Below, piece by piece: positions 47,801 through 54,094 of a stretch of 64,000 nucleotides of DNA. How positions within the stretch are numbered: position 1 is the first letter of the stretch; each line of letters begins with the position of its first letter. The stretch covers positions 1,887,501 to 1,951,500 of the forward strand of contig JAKSXM010000288.1 in NCBI GenBank assembly GCA_022575985.1. Reading direction: 5' to 3'. The position numbers and the translations under genes were made by a program. Source of the stretch: Anagrus nilaparvatae. Its lineage: Eukaryota > Arthropoda > Insecta > Hymenoptera > Mymaridae. The notes under the pieces are model-generated. The model was not told the origin of the DNA, did not search any database, and saw only the letters and a list, made by a program, of their open reading frames with translations.

Positions 47801-48888
47801 ATTTTTAAATTACATTTTTCAAGAATACAAGGATTTAAATTTAGTTTTGCAAATACTAGTGGAAGACATATAAAAGTCTTATCCAAAGGAAAAAAACAAT
47901 CAATTTTTATTATTATTATTACTATTACACAATGCTTATTGAAAATTTCCCAAAGAGTATAGATAATAGTTATAGAGCATATTTTTTCTTTATGAATGTA
48001 TCATAAAAAAAATTTTTTTTTTTTTTATTTATTTATTTACCATAATTACAAACTTAAATTATACATTATACAATTTGGTATATATAAAGCTTGAAATACT
48101 CCAATATTGAATTGCCTGTGCGGAGTTTGGTAGTTTAAAAAAAAAAATATACATAAAATAAAATTTAAAAAGTATCGAAATACAAGTATAGTAGTCATTT
48201 AAATTAAATAACAAGAACATATTTTTTTTTTTTTTTTTTTTTAATTATTTACAAACAAAATTTGACTCCAAACATTAAAAAACAGACTTTCTTTTATGCA
48301 ATTAATTTTTTTTTTAATAATTTAGTCATTTAAGAGTTCTCCCGTTTTGTTTTTAAAATTATTATTAGTTTTAGGGTTTTTTTTTGTATTAAGAATTTAT
48401 TCACTTACAGTAAAAGTTTTCTCGCATTTCTTGAAATTTAGAAATTTAGAATACTTTGGCGTAAAATGTTTTTAATTTAATGAAAATAAGTACATAAGTG
48501 TGTCAGAAAAATTTTAATTACTCTGACATTATCAAAAAAATTTTCAAATTCAAAAAAAAAAAAAAAATACCTAATAAAAAATAAATAAATAAAAATTCCA
48601 AAAACAAAATGGTAAGGGTACAAGGTTTATAAAATAAAATCTAAATGAAAAAAAGCTTTGGTGAAAAAGATGCCGCCCCAGTGTTTAATAAGACATATTT
48701 ATTCAATAGATGATTCATAAATTAAATTTTTGACTTACTTGTGGAATTAAAGTACTTAAATGCAGTATAATACAATTTGTTCTTAAATATTTAGCAAGTT
48801 TATCATTTTGATATGGCCATAATCCAACTATCCAAAAGAGTATTTTTGTAAATTTATAATATTTTTGAAAAAAAATTGACTTATACAT
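20784..48888 (-). CDS. Insect odorant receptor, 9 exons, 28-kb gene with transposon-filled introns
   Basis: A 7-transmembrane olfactory receptor subunit of the insect 7tm_6 family, which in this family works in the dendrite membrane of sensory neurons as an odour-gated cation channel with the co-receptor Orco. Coding exons, all minus: 48,888-48,739; 47,398-47,279; 46,994-46,877; 45,949-45,691; 45,328-45,233; 32,656-32,566; 21,327-21,191; 21,119-20,990; 20,846-20,784. Every intron is GT-AG and the codon phases match at each join (0, 0, 1, 2, 2, 0, 2, 0). The product is about 387 residues, typical for the family. Diagnostic parts are GLWPY in exon 1, a helix then PLNETREKRIVLLTEYFVDQ in exon 4, HCEGKF at its end, ECVKQHH then FVDDI across exons 5/6, and LFLNSQ...SESLFNNLYDSNW across exons 7/8. 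Exon 9 is the least certain. No stop or frameshift was found, so it looks intact. Ligand unknown. Confidence 0.85.
20990..21119 (-). CDS. Odorant receptor exon 8
   Basis: 130 nt between a CTTAATATAG acceptor and an AAG|GTAAGA donor. It encodes YDSNW..., a KKIILLMLTRMRKPL helix and a FSIFEASMKNFVK segment. This is the conserved C-terminal Y-x-x-x-W ... (R/K)-P ... F-x-x-(F)-x-x-(A/S) block. It ends in phase 0. Confidence 0.85.
21191..21327 (-). CDS. Odorant receptor exon 7
   Basis: 137 nt between a TTATTTTAG acceptor and an AACCT|GTAAGA donor. It encodes a hydrophobic helix followed by CLFLNSQTILNASESLFNN, the receptor's penultimate helix and the S-x-x-(V/L)-x-x-(A/N) loop. It ends in phase 2. 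The large foldback element begins about 100 bp upstream of its acceptor. Confidence 0.85.
21426..24097. mobile_element. 2.7-kb foldback element with minisatellite core (intron 6)
   Basis: A giant palindrome. AACGTGACCACGAAATCATG at 21,426 matches its inverse ending at 24,097, and the arms stay nearly identical for about 1 kb. The arms run into a tandem array (22,590-23,085) of about 25-bp units. The left arm carries roughly 150 bp (about 22,394-22,545) that the right arm lacks. There is no transposase. Long inverted repeats with internal tandem repeats resemble Foldback/Galileo-type elements, but no diagnostic target duplication was found. The minus-strand frame 21,494-21,700 has a mirror copy in the right arm and is not a gene. 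Confidence 0.8.
22590..23085. repeat. 25-bp minisatellite (AAGCATTCAGGAAATCCTGA units)
   Basis: About 20 imperfect copies of a unit of the form TTGCTAAGCATTCAGGAAAT plus CCTGA. Each unit is partly self-complementary (TCAGGAAATCCTGA, GCTTAGC/GCTAAGC). Orientation flips near 23,030, where the right arm of the palindrome begins. Variants such as GAACCC for AAATCC recur, showing unit-level amplification. Confidence 0.9.
24750..26293. mobile_element. 1.54-kb palindromic element with hairpins within the hairpin (intron 6)
   Basis: Starts CGGTAGTTCTTAGCTATTTT and ends with the inverse ...CTAAGAACTACCG, flanked on both sides by ATATAT (24,744-24,749 and 26,294-26,299). The arms are about 600-700 bp and closely matching. 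The centre contains two smaller palindromes (about 25,379-25,478 and 25,545-25,650), each with AACAAAGTAACCTGCTAAAA and its inverse. They are separated by a direct repeat of GGGAAATT(T/C)TACATTGAAA. No coding capacity; the frame 25,868-26,050 is part of an arm. Confidence 0.8.
26294..28080. other. Intron 6 DNA with a GC-richer patch
   Basis: Mostly AT-rich. About 26,640-26,800 and 27,000-27,130 are more GC-rich, with a 63-codon minus-strand frame (26,836-26,645) of unknown nature. They could be remains of an LTR or another transposon. Inverted-repeat arms or RT motifs were not found. Confidence 0.35.
28080..29580. mobile_element. Foldback element (family C), interrupted by an insertion
   Basis: The part 28,138-28,450 is a palindrome: TGCATTACTCGCTTGA at the left, with the inverse TCAAGCGAATAATGCA at the right. 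The sequence outside its right end (AACAGGCTTTTTTCAAT) continues at 29,230 as AAATTTCAATCTTTTTTAAG and AAATTGACGATAACTTGGC, matching the intact family copy at 30,901-32,046. The continuity is broken by 28,476-29,229. Plus-strand frames at 28,140-28,370, 29,273-29,563 and 29,284-29,481 are translations of the repeat. Confidence 0.65.
28476..29229. mobile_element. Insertion bounded by 45-bp direct repeats
   Basis: A 45-bp sequence starting TCCATGTAGATCGTGTTTAT and containing the perfect hairpin TTTATTATTCATAATAAA occurs directly repeated at both edges (28,476-28,520 and 29,185-29,229). The approximately 660-bp interior has no ORF. It interrupts the foldback element at a point where the intact copy is continuous. 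The class is unclear; direct ends with a hairpin do not match a standard TIR element. Confidence 0.5.
29580..30900. other. AT-rich intron DNA
   Basis: No gene or complete element. The phrases ATATATGGCTCGTTTTC (about 29,572) and its approximate inverse near 30,885 suggest that both neighbouring foldback copies share a terminal sequence. Confidence 0.4.
30901..32046. mobile_element. 1.15-kb palindromic foldback element (family C, intron 6)
   Basis: The arms, about 570 bp each, pair from TATATGAGCAATTATTTTAA at 30,901 to its inverse ending at 32,046, with the centre near 31,475. Inner blocks TGCATTACTCGCTTGATTTT and AAACAGGCTTTTTCCAATAA are shared with the copy at 28,080-29,580. No transposase. 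The frame 31,071-30,865 (minus) is arm sequence. Exon 6 of the receptor lies 520 bp to the right. Confidence 0.8.
32566..32656 (-). CDS. Odorant receptor exon 6, isolated between two 11-13 kb introns
   Basis: 91 nt between a TTCTTTTTAG acceptor and a TCTGCT|GTAAGT donor. The first base completes Gln from exon 5, then FVDDINDYL and a hydrophobic helix follow. Receptors of this family have F-x-x-x-(I/L)-(E/N)-x-x-(F/L) here. Phase and motif both fit the exons 12.6 kb upstream and 11.2 kb downstream. Confidence 0.8.
32926..33840 (-). pseudogene. CR1-like LINE reverse transcriptase fragment (intron 5)
   Basis: The minus strand, from 33,828, carries MFDFSKAFDTIDHTILLKRL (palm motif with catalytic Asp) and SSGVPQGSVLGPILS. 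Near 33,550 FVDDLQIF follows, the catalytic F-x-D-D box. An AT-rich segment lies at 33,260-33,340, and then the C-terminal part (33,174-32,926) with AIRFIFGVGKYE, NWLTAKSRRKYFKLVHSL and PYLSSQFKEPD. It is the same family as 11,430-11,945. A poly-Lys run (33,135-33,163) marks an A-tract and a deletion. Not functional. Confidence 0.75.
33916..34560 (-). repeat. Bel/Pao 3' LTR (complete)
   Basis: On the minus strand it starts TGTTAAATATGAGAG at 34,560, directly after the polypurine tract, and ends CGTTTGAACA at 33,916, giving TG...CA ends with TGTT/AACA inverted termini, 645 bp. If the 6-bp ATTGTT duplication is used, the end is 33,920. The half nearest 34,560 is shared with the other LTR. The frames at 33,909-34,248 are LTR sequence and not genes. 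Confidence 0.8.
34561..34585 (-). other. Polypurine tract of the Bel/Pao element
   Basis: Minus strand GGGGGGAGGAA immediately before the TGTTAAAT start of the 3' LTR. This is the expected position and composition of the primer for second-strand synthesis. Confidence 0.8.
34603..36846 (-). pseudogene. Bel/Pao RNase H, integrase and C-terminal domain (long intact frame)
   Basis: 735 codons from Met 36,810; the true frame continues a few codons upstream to the frameshift. RNase H acidic residues are seen at about Asp65 (FCDAS), Glu109 (RLELQA), Asp139 (YWSDS) and Asp185/186 (NPADD). The integrase zinc-binding part has His371, His376, Cys406 and Cys409 (CPLC). The catalytic core has Asp442 (LDYFGP), Asp504 (YSDNG) and Glu554 (GGAWES). 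The end (RVGDVVLI, RKGVIEEV) is the DUF5641-type domain typical of Bel/Pao. No stop occurs in this part. As a gene it is a fragment cut off from gag-RT by the upstream defects. Confidence 0.9.
36839..37771 (-). pseudogene. Bel/Pao reverse transcriptase
   Basis: Same frame as protease, after the TGA. The recognised open part begins at Met 37,735 (298 codons). Motifs in order: RLKSLERKL, a VRLVFDAAH block, GDIRDMF with the first catalytic Asp (about residues 117-120), and CTYMDDYLES with the catalytic YMDD at residues 194-197, then GLHWDTK in the connection. All RT catalytic residues are present. The frame breaks at 36,839-36,847 in an A5 run (plus strand); RNase H continues in another frame. 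Confidence 0.85.
37772..38494 (-). pseudogene. Bel/Pao aspartic protease region
   Basis: This stretch is in the same frame as gag and directly follows its stop; the first Met is only at 38,374. The aspartic protease active-site loop reads FLDEGSTASLID at about 38,440-38,405. D-x-G-S with Glu at the second position is common in Bel/Pao proteases. Further conserved parts are LGQDHMSLI and LLGWVVHG. The frame is closed by a TGA at 37,774-37,772, after which the Bel/Pao protease-RT linker continues in the same frame (GLLWAHDDH). That stop is probably a disabling mutation. Confidence 0.8.
38495..39661 (-). pseudogene. Bel/Pao Gag, N-terminus lost and replaced by LTR-derived codons
   Basis: An open frame of 388 codons. 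Residues 1 to about 11 are encoded by LTR sequence, because the identical start occurs in the other LTR, so the true Gag start is deleted. Then follow a helical segment, a DUF1759-type capsid region (LEWLRFKKAFEQS, VQRLFECLQGEAR) around residues 95-230, and a basic linker. Last come Cys/His clusters: CYFC...H...C, CYKCFKSGNLSWQC and CKKQGC...H. In the second knuckle Asn stands where CCHC zinc knuckles have His. The frame ends in TGA (38,497-38,495), after which the same frame continues into protease. Confidence 0.85.
39627..39973 (-). repeat. Bel/Pao 5' LTR (truncated)
   Basis: 347 bp that appear identical to 34,214-34,560. At 39,627 the match stops and gag coding sequence begins at once, with no LTR tail and no primer-binding site. 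The small plus-strand frame common to both LTRs (MPYTYIYIHITHRDRG...) is not considered a gene. Confidence 0.85.
40324..40383. repeat. Tandem duplication (about 30 bp x 2)
   Basis: CTGCATTATTTACAATTTAT followed by GTTAATTA(A/C) occurs twice in direct succession. Simple local duplication in the palindrome's left arm. Confidence 0.8.
40506..41233. mobile_element. TIR element nested in the palindrome's left arm, TSD TTTAA
   Basis: The left end GGGTTCTTGCGCTTTCAA and the right end TTGAAAGCGCAAGACCC are inverted. TTTAA flanks both (40,501-40,505 and 41,234-41,238). The interior also folds (TTGTCCGACTGATTCAG and its inverse near 41,010). The matching right arm of the host palindrome lacks it, confirming insertion. 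The minus-strand frames inside (40,794-41,009; 41,120-41,314) have no transposase motif. Confidence 0.75.
42830..42924 (-). mobile_element. Severely 5'-truncated LINE insertion with 22-bp target duplication
   Basis: 95 bp starting with TTA/ATT triplets, then TGCCTTTATTTTGTAAAAC and AGTACACTCTTTACAT. Both sides carry the same 22 bp (AATTAGTTTTATGACCTGAA plus AT; 42,808-42,829 and 42,925-42,946). The long duplication and the microsatellite tail show target-primed reverse transcription. Same family tail as at 17,519. Confidence 0.85.
43820..44540. repeat. Diverged direct duplication of about 365 bp
   Basis: The segment containing GAATATCTCAAAAAGT and AAACTATGGCCTATGT (about 43,990-44,050) recurs at about 44,370-44,425, with matching flanks on both sides (GTTTTGATTAAAAATTTAA versus TTTTTATTAAAAATTTAA; a CACAAATAAATT end). 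The second copy creates an open frame (44,420-44,608) not considered a gene. Confidence 0.6.
45233..45328 (-). CDS. Odorant receptor exon 5
   Basis: 96 nt between a GTTTTATAG acceptor and an ATTCA|GTAAGT donor. It encodes a hydrophilic loop ending IIECVKQHHILIQ, the family's (I/V)-x-x-x-I-x-x-H pattern before the fifth/sixth helix. Phase 2 at both ends. The following intron is 12.6 kb. Confidence 0.85.
45691..45949 (-). CDS. Odorant receptor exon 4
   Basis: The largest exon, 259 nt, from a TTTATTCAG acceptor to a GA|GTAAGC donor. It contains a hydrophobic helix, the strongly diagnostic PLNETREKRIVLLTEYFVDQ stretch, another helix and IQHCEGKFKLL. The first two bases complete the Cys codon begun in exon 3. 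It ends in phase 2. Confidence 0.9.
46136..46230. mobile_element. Tiny foldback MITE in intron 3 of the odorant receptor
   Basis: CACTGTAAAAAGTAA at 46,136 and its inverse TTACTTTTTACAGTG ending at 46,230, with further pairing inside (GAAAATTTACTAATTTTTC). 95 bp. Similar ends to the element at 20,589-20,753. Confidence 0.65.
46877..46994 (-). CDS. Odorant receptor exon 3
   Basis: Acceptor ...TTTTTAAG, donor ATTT|GTAATT. It encodes an ILENINEDW...EVRLNILEESA segment, matching the family's (I/V)-x-x-D-W...E-x-x-I/L-(K/E)-x-x-A pattern before the second/third helix. It ends in phase 1. Confidence 0.8.
47141..47215 (-). repeat. Dispersed repeat fragment in intron 2 (CCCAGATCGCAG type)
   Basis: GAATACCCCAGATCGCAGTTT followed by TCTTCGACTCGGGTGG is a diverged inverse copy of the sequence at 49,835-49,905. 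GC-rich against its surroundings and not coding. Confidence 0.5.
47279..47398 (-). CDS. Odorant receptor exon 2
   Basis: Forty codons between a TTTTCACAG acceptor and a CAG|GTATTT donor. It encodes MIKLWEVINSPNLLIQ followed by a hydrophobic membrane helix and a basic end (KLIQKQKQ). The layout is typical of the second receptor exon. Phase 0 at both ends. Confidence 0.8.
48739..48888 (-). CDS. Odorant receptor exon 1 (start)
   Basis: Fifty codons from ATG (48,888-48,886) to a CAA|GTAAGT donor. The peptide MYKSIFFQKYYKF... carries the GLWPYQ motif found near the N-terminus of many hymenopteran receptors. No better upstream ATG in frame was seen. It ends in phase 0. Confidence 0.8.
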
Positions 48889-48949
48889 TATATATTCACT
48901 AAAATTTTATTTTATAACCAACATTTTTAACTTGATAACACCACCCTTT

Positions 48950-49830
48950 AGTACTCTTAATCCAAATAAAAAATTGAATAAAAAAATAATAATTATTAAA
49001 ATTTGATGCCTTTAATGCAATGGTTACCTAAAAACTGCAATATTTTGAAATAATATTTATGCGTATAATAATATAAACAAATACGTGTCCTAAATAATGA
49101 AGTCAATACATATCGATCACTTATAAATAAATAGCATTCATTTAATCGATATCAATATTTTCGTTTAGTAGTTATTTAAAGCAAGGACAAGATTTTAATT
49201 GAAAACTGATAGTCAGCACAACAAAAATTAAATATTTAGACCAAAAAAATAATCTCCACGTCTCATTGATTTTAAACGCCCTTTGAGAGCTAAATCGGCT
49301 CAGCGGTATCTTAGAGATTGCTTAAAATATTTTTTTTCGTAAAAATTTAACTACTTGGCTTTTATAAATAGAAAATTACTTTAATTGATATTGATTTCTT
49401 TATTTTAAATTTAAACAAGATTATTCTATGTAAATAAAAACTTTAAATAAATTTCTCCGGTTTTTTAGCGTCGCAATTTTTAGGTACGTATTTTAACAGC
49501 TATAAAGCTTTCAGTAAATATTTTCTTGATATTTTTTATTACAGAGACGATTTCTTTTTTCACCAACATTCCAATTAAAACACTGAACTGTTTTTTCTGA
49601 ATTTCATAAAATTTGCATTAGTCCCCGATTTGAACAAAAGATTAAAAATTTTCTTAAATAAGTAAATGACTTGACCTCAGAAATACAAAAAATAAAAAAT
49701 AATAGGTTTTATCTTTTAAATGTAATTTTTTCTAATATTATATATTTCTAATATTATAAAAATTGTACATAATTGTAAAAAAAATTTTTGTTCAACTTAA
49801 TAGTACATTTTTAACCAAGGGAGCAAAAAA
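48950..49830. other. Putative 5' flank of the odorant receptor gene
   Basis: AT-rich DNA upstream of the ATG at 48,888. No clear core promoter motif could be singled out in this base composition; several TATA-like words occur. No other gene lies within it. Confidence 0.4.
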
Positions 49831-49834
49831 AAAG

Positions 49835-49990
49835 AATGGCCCAGATCGCACGTTAATTAGCATCCGAGGCGAAGCCGAGGATGGTAAACTGCGATCTGGG
49901 GTATTTTTTTTTTGTTCCCATGGACAAAACGAAATTTTTCTTTCTCAGAGGGGTGAAAACGCGTTTTTTTCGATCTCGTTGCGGGGCGAA
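49835..49990 (+). repeat. Dispersed GC-rich hairpin repeat upstream of the odorant receptor
   Basis: CCCAGATCGCA ... TGCGATCTGGG are inverted around a CCGAGGCGAAGCCGAGGATG core. A related fragment is in receptor intron 2. It is followed by a GC-richer tract (to about 50,040) that opens a 102-codon frame (49,763-50,071) with an SRGE/GEK-type repetitive composition, taken as repeat translation. It lies about 950 bp upstream of the receptor start codon. Confidence 0.45.
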
Positions 49991-50059
49991 AAAAGTGTTT
50001 TCGGCCCGCTAGGAAGAAAATGTATTTTTCAGATTTTTACAAGGAAAGCTAGCCATTCC

Positions 50060-50688
50060 AAACGTCAATGAAATAAAGATTAAAATTTCATTATAAAAAA
50101 TTGTTCCATCCTGATCTTGTTTTTTTATTTTTCAGTATTATTTTCTAAAAATAAGAAAATAAAAAAATAATTTTCTACATTAAAAATATACAAGTTATTT
50201 CATTGAGTGAAGATTTTTCACTTCTAGTATTAAATTCGCGTTACAAAGGTACAAAGATTTTAACATTGCTTAAATCGATGAATTTTTCTTTAAAACAGAA
50301 AGTTTTAGTTTTTTCTCAAGGTCATTTTTTTCCGGGCCTTTTATTTTATCTTAGAAAAATATCAATTTTTCAAGTCCTTTATATTTTAATTAGATAGTGG
50401 TATTGGTATTGGTTTTTGTGAGAGATGTAAGGCTTTGCTTTTATTTCTTGTTTGTTATGCTTGTTGTATGATTTTTTTTTTTTTTTTAGTTTTTTCTCGA
50501 TTTACTATGTGGCTTTTTTTATAAGGTCTTTCCTCCTTAGTGTGTGCGAGTTTAAATGTCTGTGTTATGTGGATGTGTTATTTGCGTTGTTAACCTGTGG
50601 CCTCAGAGAATCACACTATTTCTCCTGTCCCCATGCCTGCTTATAGTGCACATGGTCGCACTCCGGACTGCGTTATCTCCATAATGCC
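50060..50688. other. Unassigned DNA with a GC-richer stretch
   Basis: Open frames at 50,203-50,397 and 50,452-50,646 (plus) are Phe/Leu/Cys-rich with no family motif. The stretch 50,520-50,690 is less AT-rich (e.g. CCTGTGGCCTCAGAGAATC) and adjoins the SINE tail. It may be remnant of an older repeat. Confidence 0.3.
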
Positions 50689-50851
50689 TTTTTTTTTTTT
50701 TTTTTTTTTTTTAAACATTATGTGGATGTCTCAGTCCTAGAGCAATGATAGAAATAATTTCAGAATTTAATCTTCTCAGAAAAAAAACGGAGATTATGTC
50801 CGGGTCGGGACGCGAACCTTTAACGTTCAGATCGAAAGGTTGACGCTCTAC
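50689..50851 (-). mobile_element. tRNA-derived SINE, 5'-truncated, with poly-A tail
   Basis: On the minus strand the sequence begins GTAGAGCGTCAACCTTTC and contains GGTTCGCGTCC, a good match to the RNA polymerase III B box (GGTTCGANTCC). A non-tRNA body follows and then a run of about 24 A (plus-strand T run 50,689-50,712). The first part of the tRNA (most of the A box) is missing, so it is not a tRNA gene and probably cannot be transcribed from its own promoter. A second A-tract lies just upstream (plus 50,852-50,866). Confidence 0.65.
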
Positions 50852-50869
50852 TTTTTTTTTTTTTTAAAC

Positions 50870-52320
50870 GTAAACCTTTATTTTCAAAAAAAATTGCATC
50901 ATACATGAAGCCATTAGTGGTTACAGTCAAGAGGCTTTTTAAAATATTCTTGTTACAATTATGGCTGTGAGAGGCTCTCAAGTGCATAAATTCTTATGTT
51001 TTAGTATTTCTACATTTGTTGTCATGTTAATGACTTGTTATTAGTTTAATCATTTATAATCTTTTTAGTTTGTTATGAGAAATAAAAAAAATAATTTAAT
51101 ACCGAAAAAGTTTCGACTGAGCTATCAATGCTCTTTAATTAGATAGTGTGTAATGCATGTTATATGAAATTGGACAAAATCGTTTCAAATAGAATAAAAT
51201 GATTTACTCGCTGAAAAAAGGGAAAAAATACATAAACTTTATTGTAAAAAAAATAAATAAAACTTTTTGCTGAAAACAATGTTTAGCTGTTAAAATTGGT
51301 ACCTAAAAATTGAAACAATAAAAAATGAAAAATAAGAATTTCTTTTATGGATACCCTCTCCTTTTTGGTTAAAATTAAATTTTTTTTTACTTTAGAAAAG
51401 TGCTGTTCTAAACAGATAAATTTAGATCAATTAGAGTAATTTTCCATTTGTATAAGCCGAGTAGTGAATTTTTCACGAACAACAATGAGATGGCCCTGAG
51501 CCGTTTTAAGCTTCAAAGAGGGTTTGAAGTCAATGGATCGAGGAGAAATTACTTTTTTGGACAAAATATTATTTAAGATTTAAAAAATGTAAAAATAGAA
51601 ATGTTCTTATTGACGATTTAGTGCATAATAGTAAAATTGAAAAGAAGTAAATTTAGTTTTTTTGAAATTTTAAGTAACCCCCCCCCCCCCCCCCTATGAA
51701 TTTAAACATGGATGGTCGCAAATGAAAGCTTGTATTTTTGAGCTTAATTAAAAGAATAAAAAAATGTGCATATCCTGAAATTTTTTTAAATCGTTGACAA
51801 AGTTGAAATTTTCGAAAAACTTTTAAAAATTTTTGATGTTTTTTGCTCCCTCAAAGAAAATGTAGTTCCAAAAATTATCTCATAAGCGATTCGATCGTAA
51901 AATATAGCGTATAACGCTTAAAATAACAGGTCGCAAGTCCAATTTGATACATTTGTTTTGCTACAGGAATATCAGGAAGTTAACTTATTGAAAAATCTTG
52001 TAAAAAAAAATTTGTATGATTTTTTCTTATTTTAATTTAATTATTATTATCTTTATAATAATAAAAACAAATTTCAATTGAAATATTATTTTTATCTCCC
52101 AAAAAAAACAAACATTTATTAAAATTGAAAAAAAAAGTATACAACTGTCATATTTTTTAACACAACCAGCGCAACAATATGTAACATGTTGACTTTTATA
52201 ACATTTTTAACTTATATCTCAAATTAGTTTAAGTCTATGCAACTGACCCTCTCCCTCTAAAACTACCATCCCTTAAAAACATCAAATTTTCAAATGACTA
52301 CATGCAAAACAAAAGTTGAT
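50870..52320. other. AT-rich DNA with a 17-bp poly-C run
   Basis: No gene recognised. An uninterrupted C17 run at 51,678-51,694 stands out in this base composition. Otherwise AT-rich. Confidence 0.5.
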
Positions 52321-52326
52321 GCAAAC

Positions 52327-52515
52327 TTAATTACGGAGCCAATTTCCGATTGCATTATAACACGTGTATTTGGTGACAATTTTGGTAATCTTTTGTAAAT
52401 AACATCTAATTTCATCTGGCAATTGAAAGCAGTTATCTACTGATCCATTGGTTATAAACCTATGAAAAAAACTCTTTAGTATTTTAGGAGCTGATGGCAA
52501 AAGCATTGCCAGAAG
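52327..52515 (-). CDS. Candidate last coding exon of an unrecognised gene
   Basis: The minus strand shows a poly-T tract, then an ATCTGGCACAG acceptor at 52,516, then 62 codons to a TAA at 52,329-52,327. The peptide (start LLAMLLPSAPKILKSFFHRF, end YNAIGNWLRN) is compositionally like a normal cellular protein, with a balanced mix of Cys, Gly, Pro and Asp. It is unlike the Lys/Ile/Phe/Asn-rich translations of the surrounding AT-rich DNA, and this patch is less AT-rich. I do not recognise the family. A possible preceding exon is at 52,597-52,653. The rest of the gene would lie to the right, perhaps across the transposon nest. It could instead be a transposon relic. Confidence 0.35.
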   Translation of the reverse strand, partial: LLAMLLPSAPKILKSFFHRFITNGSVDNCFQLPDEIRCYLQKITKIVTKYTCYNAIGNWLRN

Positions 52516-52596
52516 CTGTGCCAGATTAAAAAAAAAAATTATTTAATTGTAGATTATTTTTCGCCGTTCTTATAACAATAAAAAAATATTTTGAAC

Positions 52597-52653
52597 CTCG
52601 ACTTGAGGTTTGTTGAATATTAAAATTTTAACTAAACAATTTTTTTCACGTTG
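52597..52653 (-). CDS. Candidate penultimate exon of the same unrecognised gene (weak)
   Basis: 19 codons between a TATTTTCAG acceptor and a weak GAG|GTTCAA donor. It reads QREKNCLVKILIFNKPQVE in phase 0, compatible with the exon at 52,327-52,515 across an 81-bp intron. The donor is poor and the exon short, so this is tentative. Confidence 0.2.
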
Positions 52654-53159
52654 CTGAAAATATTATTACGTCAACTTTATATTATATAAGTGTAATTAGA
52701 TATAAGTTGAGTAGTTTGAAATTGTGGTAAGTAATCAAATCACTAAAAGTAAATGATTAAACGTTACAACTAGTAATAACTTCTAAGCGATAAGTAATTA
52801 CATCTTACTTTAATTGCGCATCTAGATTTATTTACAAGCTCACATATAAGTGATAACCTCAAAAGTTATGCCATATTAAAATAAGTAAATAGCTACCAAT
52901 AAGCATAATTTATTTTGTATTAATATAAAAAAAAAATTAAAATTTTACTTATTTTATTAAATATTAGAAATTTATTTTAGTTCATTTTGTACGAAATTAA
53001 ATATGAGTTATTGCTTGAAATTGTAATAAAGGGATAAATACCCCGTAAAATTTATATCGTACTATAATATAAACCTATATAAAGAATGATTTAGTTATTT
53101 AATTTTAAATAAATTATAATTTTTTTTTGTATAACTATTAAAATAAAACATTAATACAG

Positions 53160-53805
53160 TGTGACAATTATTTGGTGCAAAAACAATTTTTAACATAGAA
53201 CATGTTTATAGGGAGGGTGTACTTCAGAATTTGAAAATTAAGGGGGGGGGGTAAAATTTGTCTTATTTAAGGGTTGGGGGTCAAATAAGACTTAGAATAA
53301 TGTCAATTTAGAGACTTTGAAAAATCTGGGCTTAGGGACTTTGAATAATATAGGTTTGAGGATATAGAATAATATCGATTTATGGACTTAAAATAATTCA
53401 GGTTTAGGGACTTATAATTTTTATCTAGGGACCTAGAATAATTTGCATTTAGAGGATTAAAATAATTTGGGTTTAGAATCTTAACATCTGGTAAGGTGAT
53501 AATTAAAAATTATAAAATTAGAAAATTGTATTGTAATGTTGAGTAACATTTGTATTATACCTAGTCCTCAGCTGGAAGTAAACATGTTCCATGCATTTAG
53601 GTTGTGTTTACACAAACCGGTTATAAGTTTTTTTTCCCGTACGTGGTACTTCTAATTTCTTTATGTGCCAAAAATTAAAAATGCGATATTTTTTCGCATA
53701 TTACCCAATCATTTTAATTATCCATATAAAAATTGGAAAACTATTTTCAATTTCAAAATTAAAAAAATAGATGAAAAATTTTTATTGCACCAAATAATTG
53801 TCACA
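53160..53805. mobile_element. TIR element (GTGACAATTATTTGGTGCAA ends)
   Basis: Inverted ends: GTGACAATTATTTGGTGCAA at 53,161 and its inverse ending at 53,804. The interior contains a degenerate tandem series of about 25-bp units around GGACTTAGAATAATTT (53,280-53,480). It also has a segment (AAACATGTTCCATGCATTTA ... CACAAACCGGTTATAAG, about 53,580-53,620) related to 32,060-32,130. No ORF. Confidence 0.7.
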
Positions 53806-54094
53806 TGTTTATATTTTTTATTCGTATTTTTATAACTTTATGAAATAATTCAAAAAAAGAGCGAAATAGTCTTAGTTAAAAATTGTACTCAATTAATTAA
53901 AATTTATTATTATAAAAAAATTTTAATGGAAAAAAAAAGTTATTTCAATTTTAATTTGTCATAATAAGACTGTCAACAGACAAAATTTATATTTATTAAT
54001 ATTAATACTAGACTTTTAGACAAAAATAATAAACTTTGTTTTATTTTTTTTTTGCTTGCTATTTAACAAAAATAAACTTTGTAAATATAAACAG

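Noticed and set aside
49763..50071. 102-codon plus-strand ORF with Arg-Gly-Glu repeats
   Set aside because: It coincides with the dispersed GC-rich hairpin repeat and its low-complexity continuation, with no family match.
50800..50851. tRNA gene
   Set aside because: A B-box-like element is present but there is no A box, acceptor stem or cloverleaf. A SINE explains it better.
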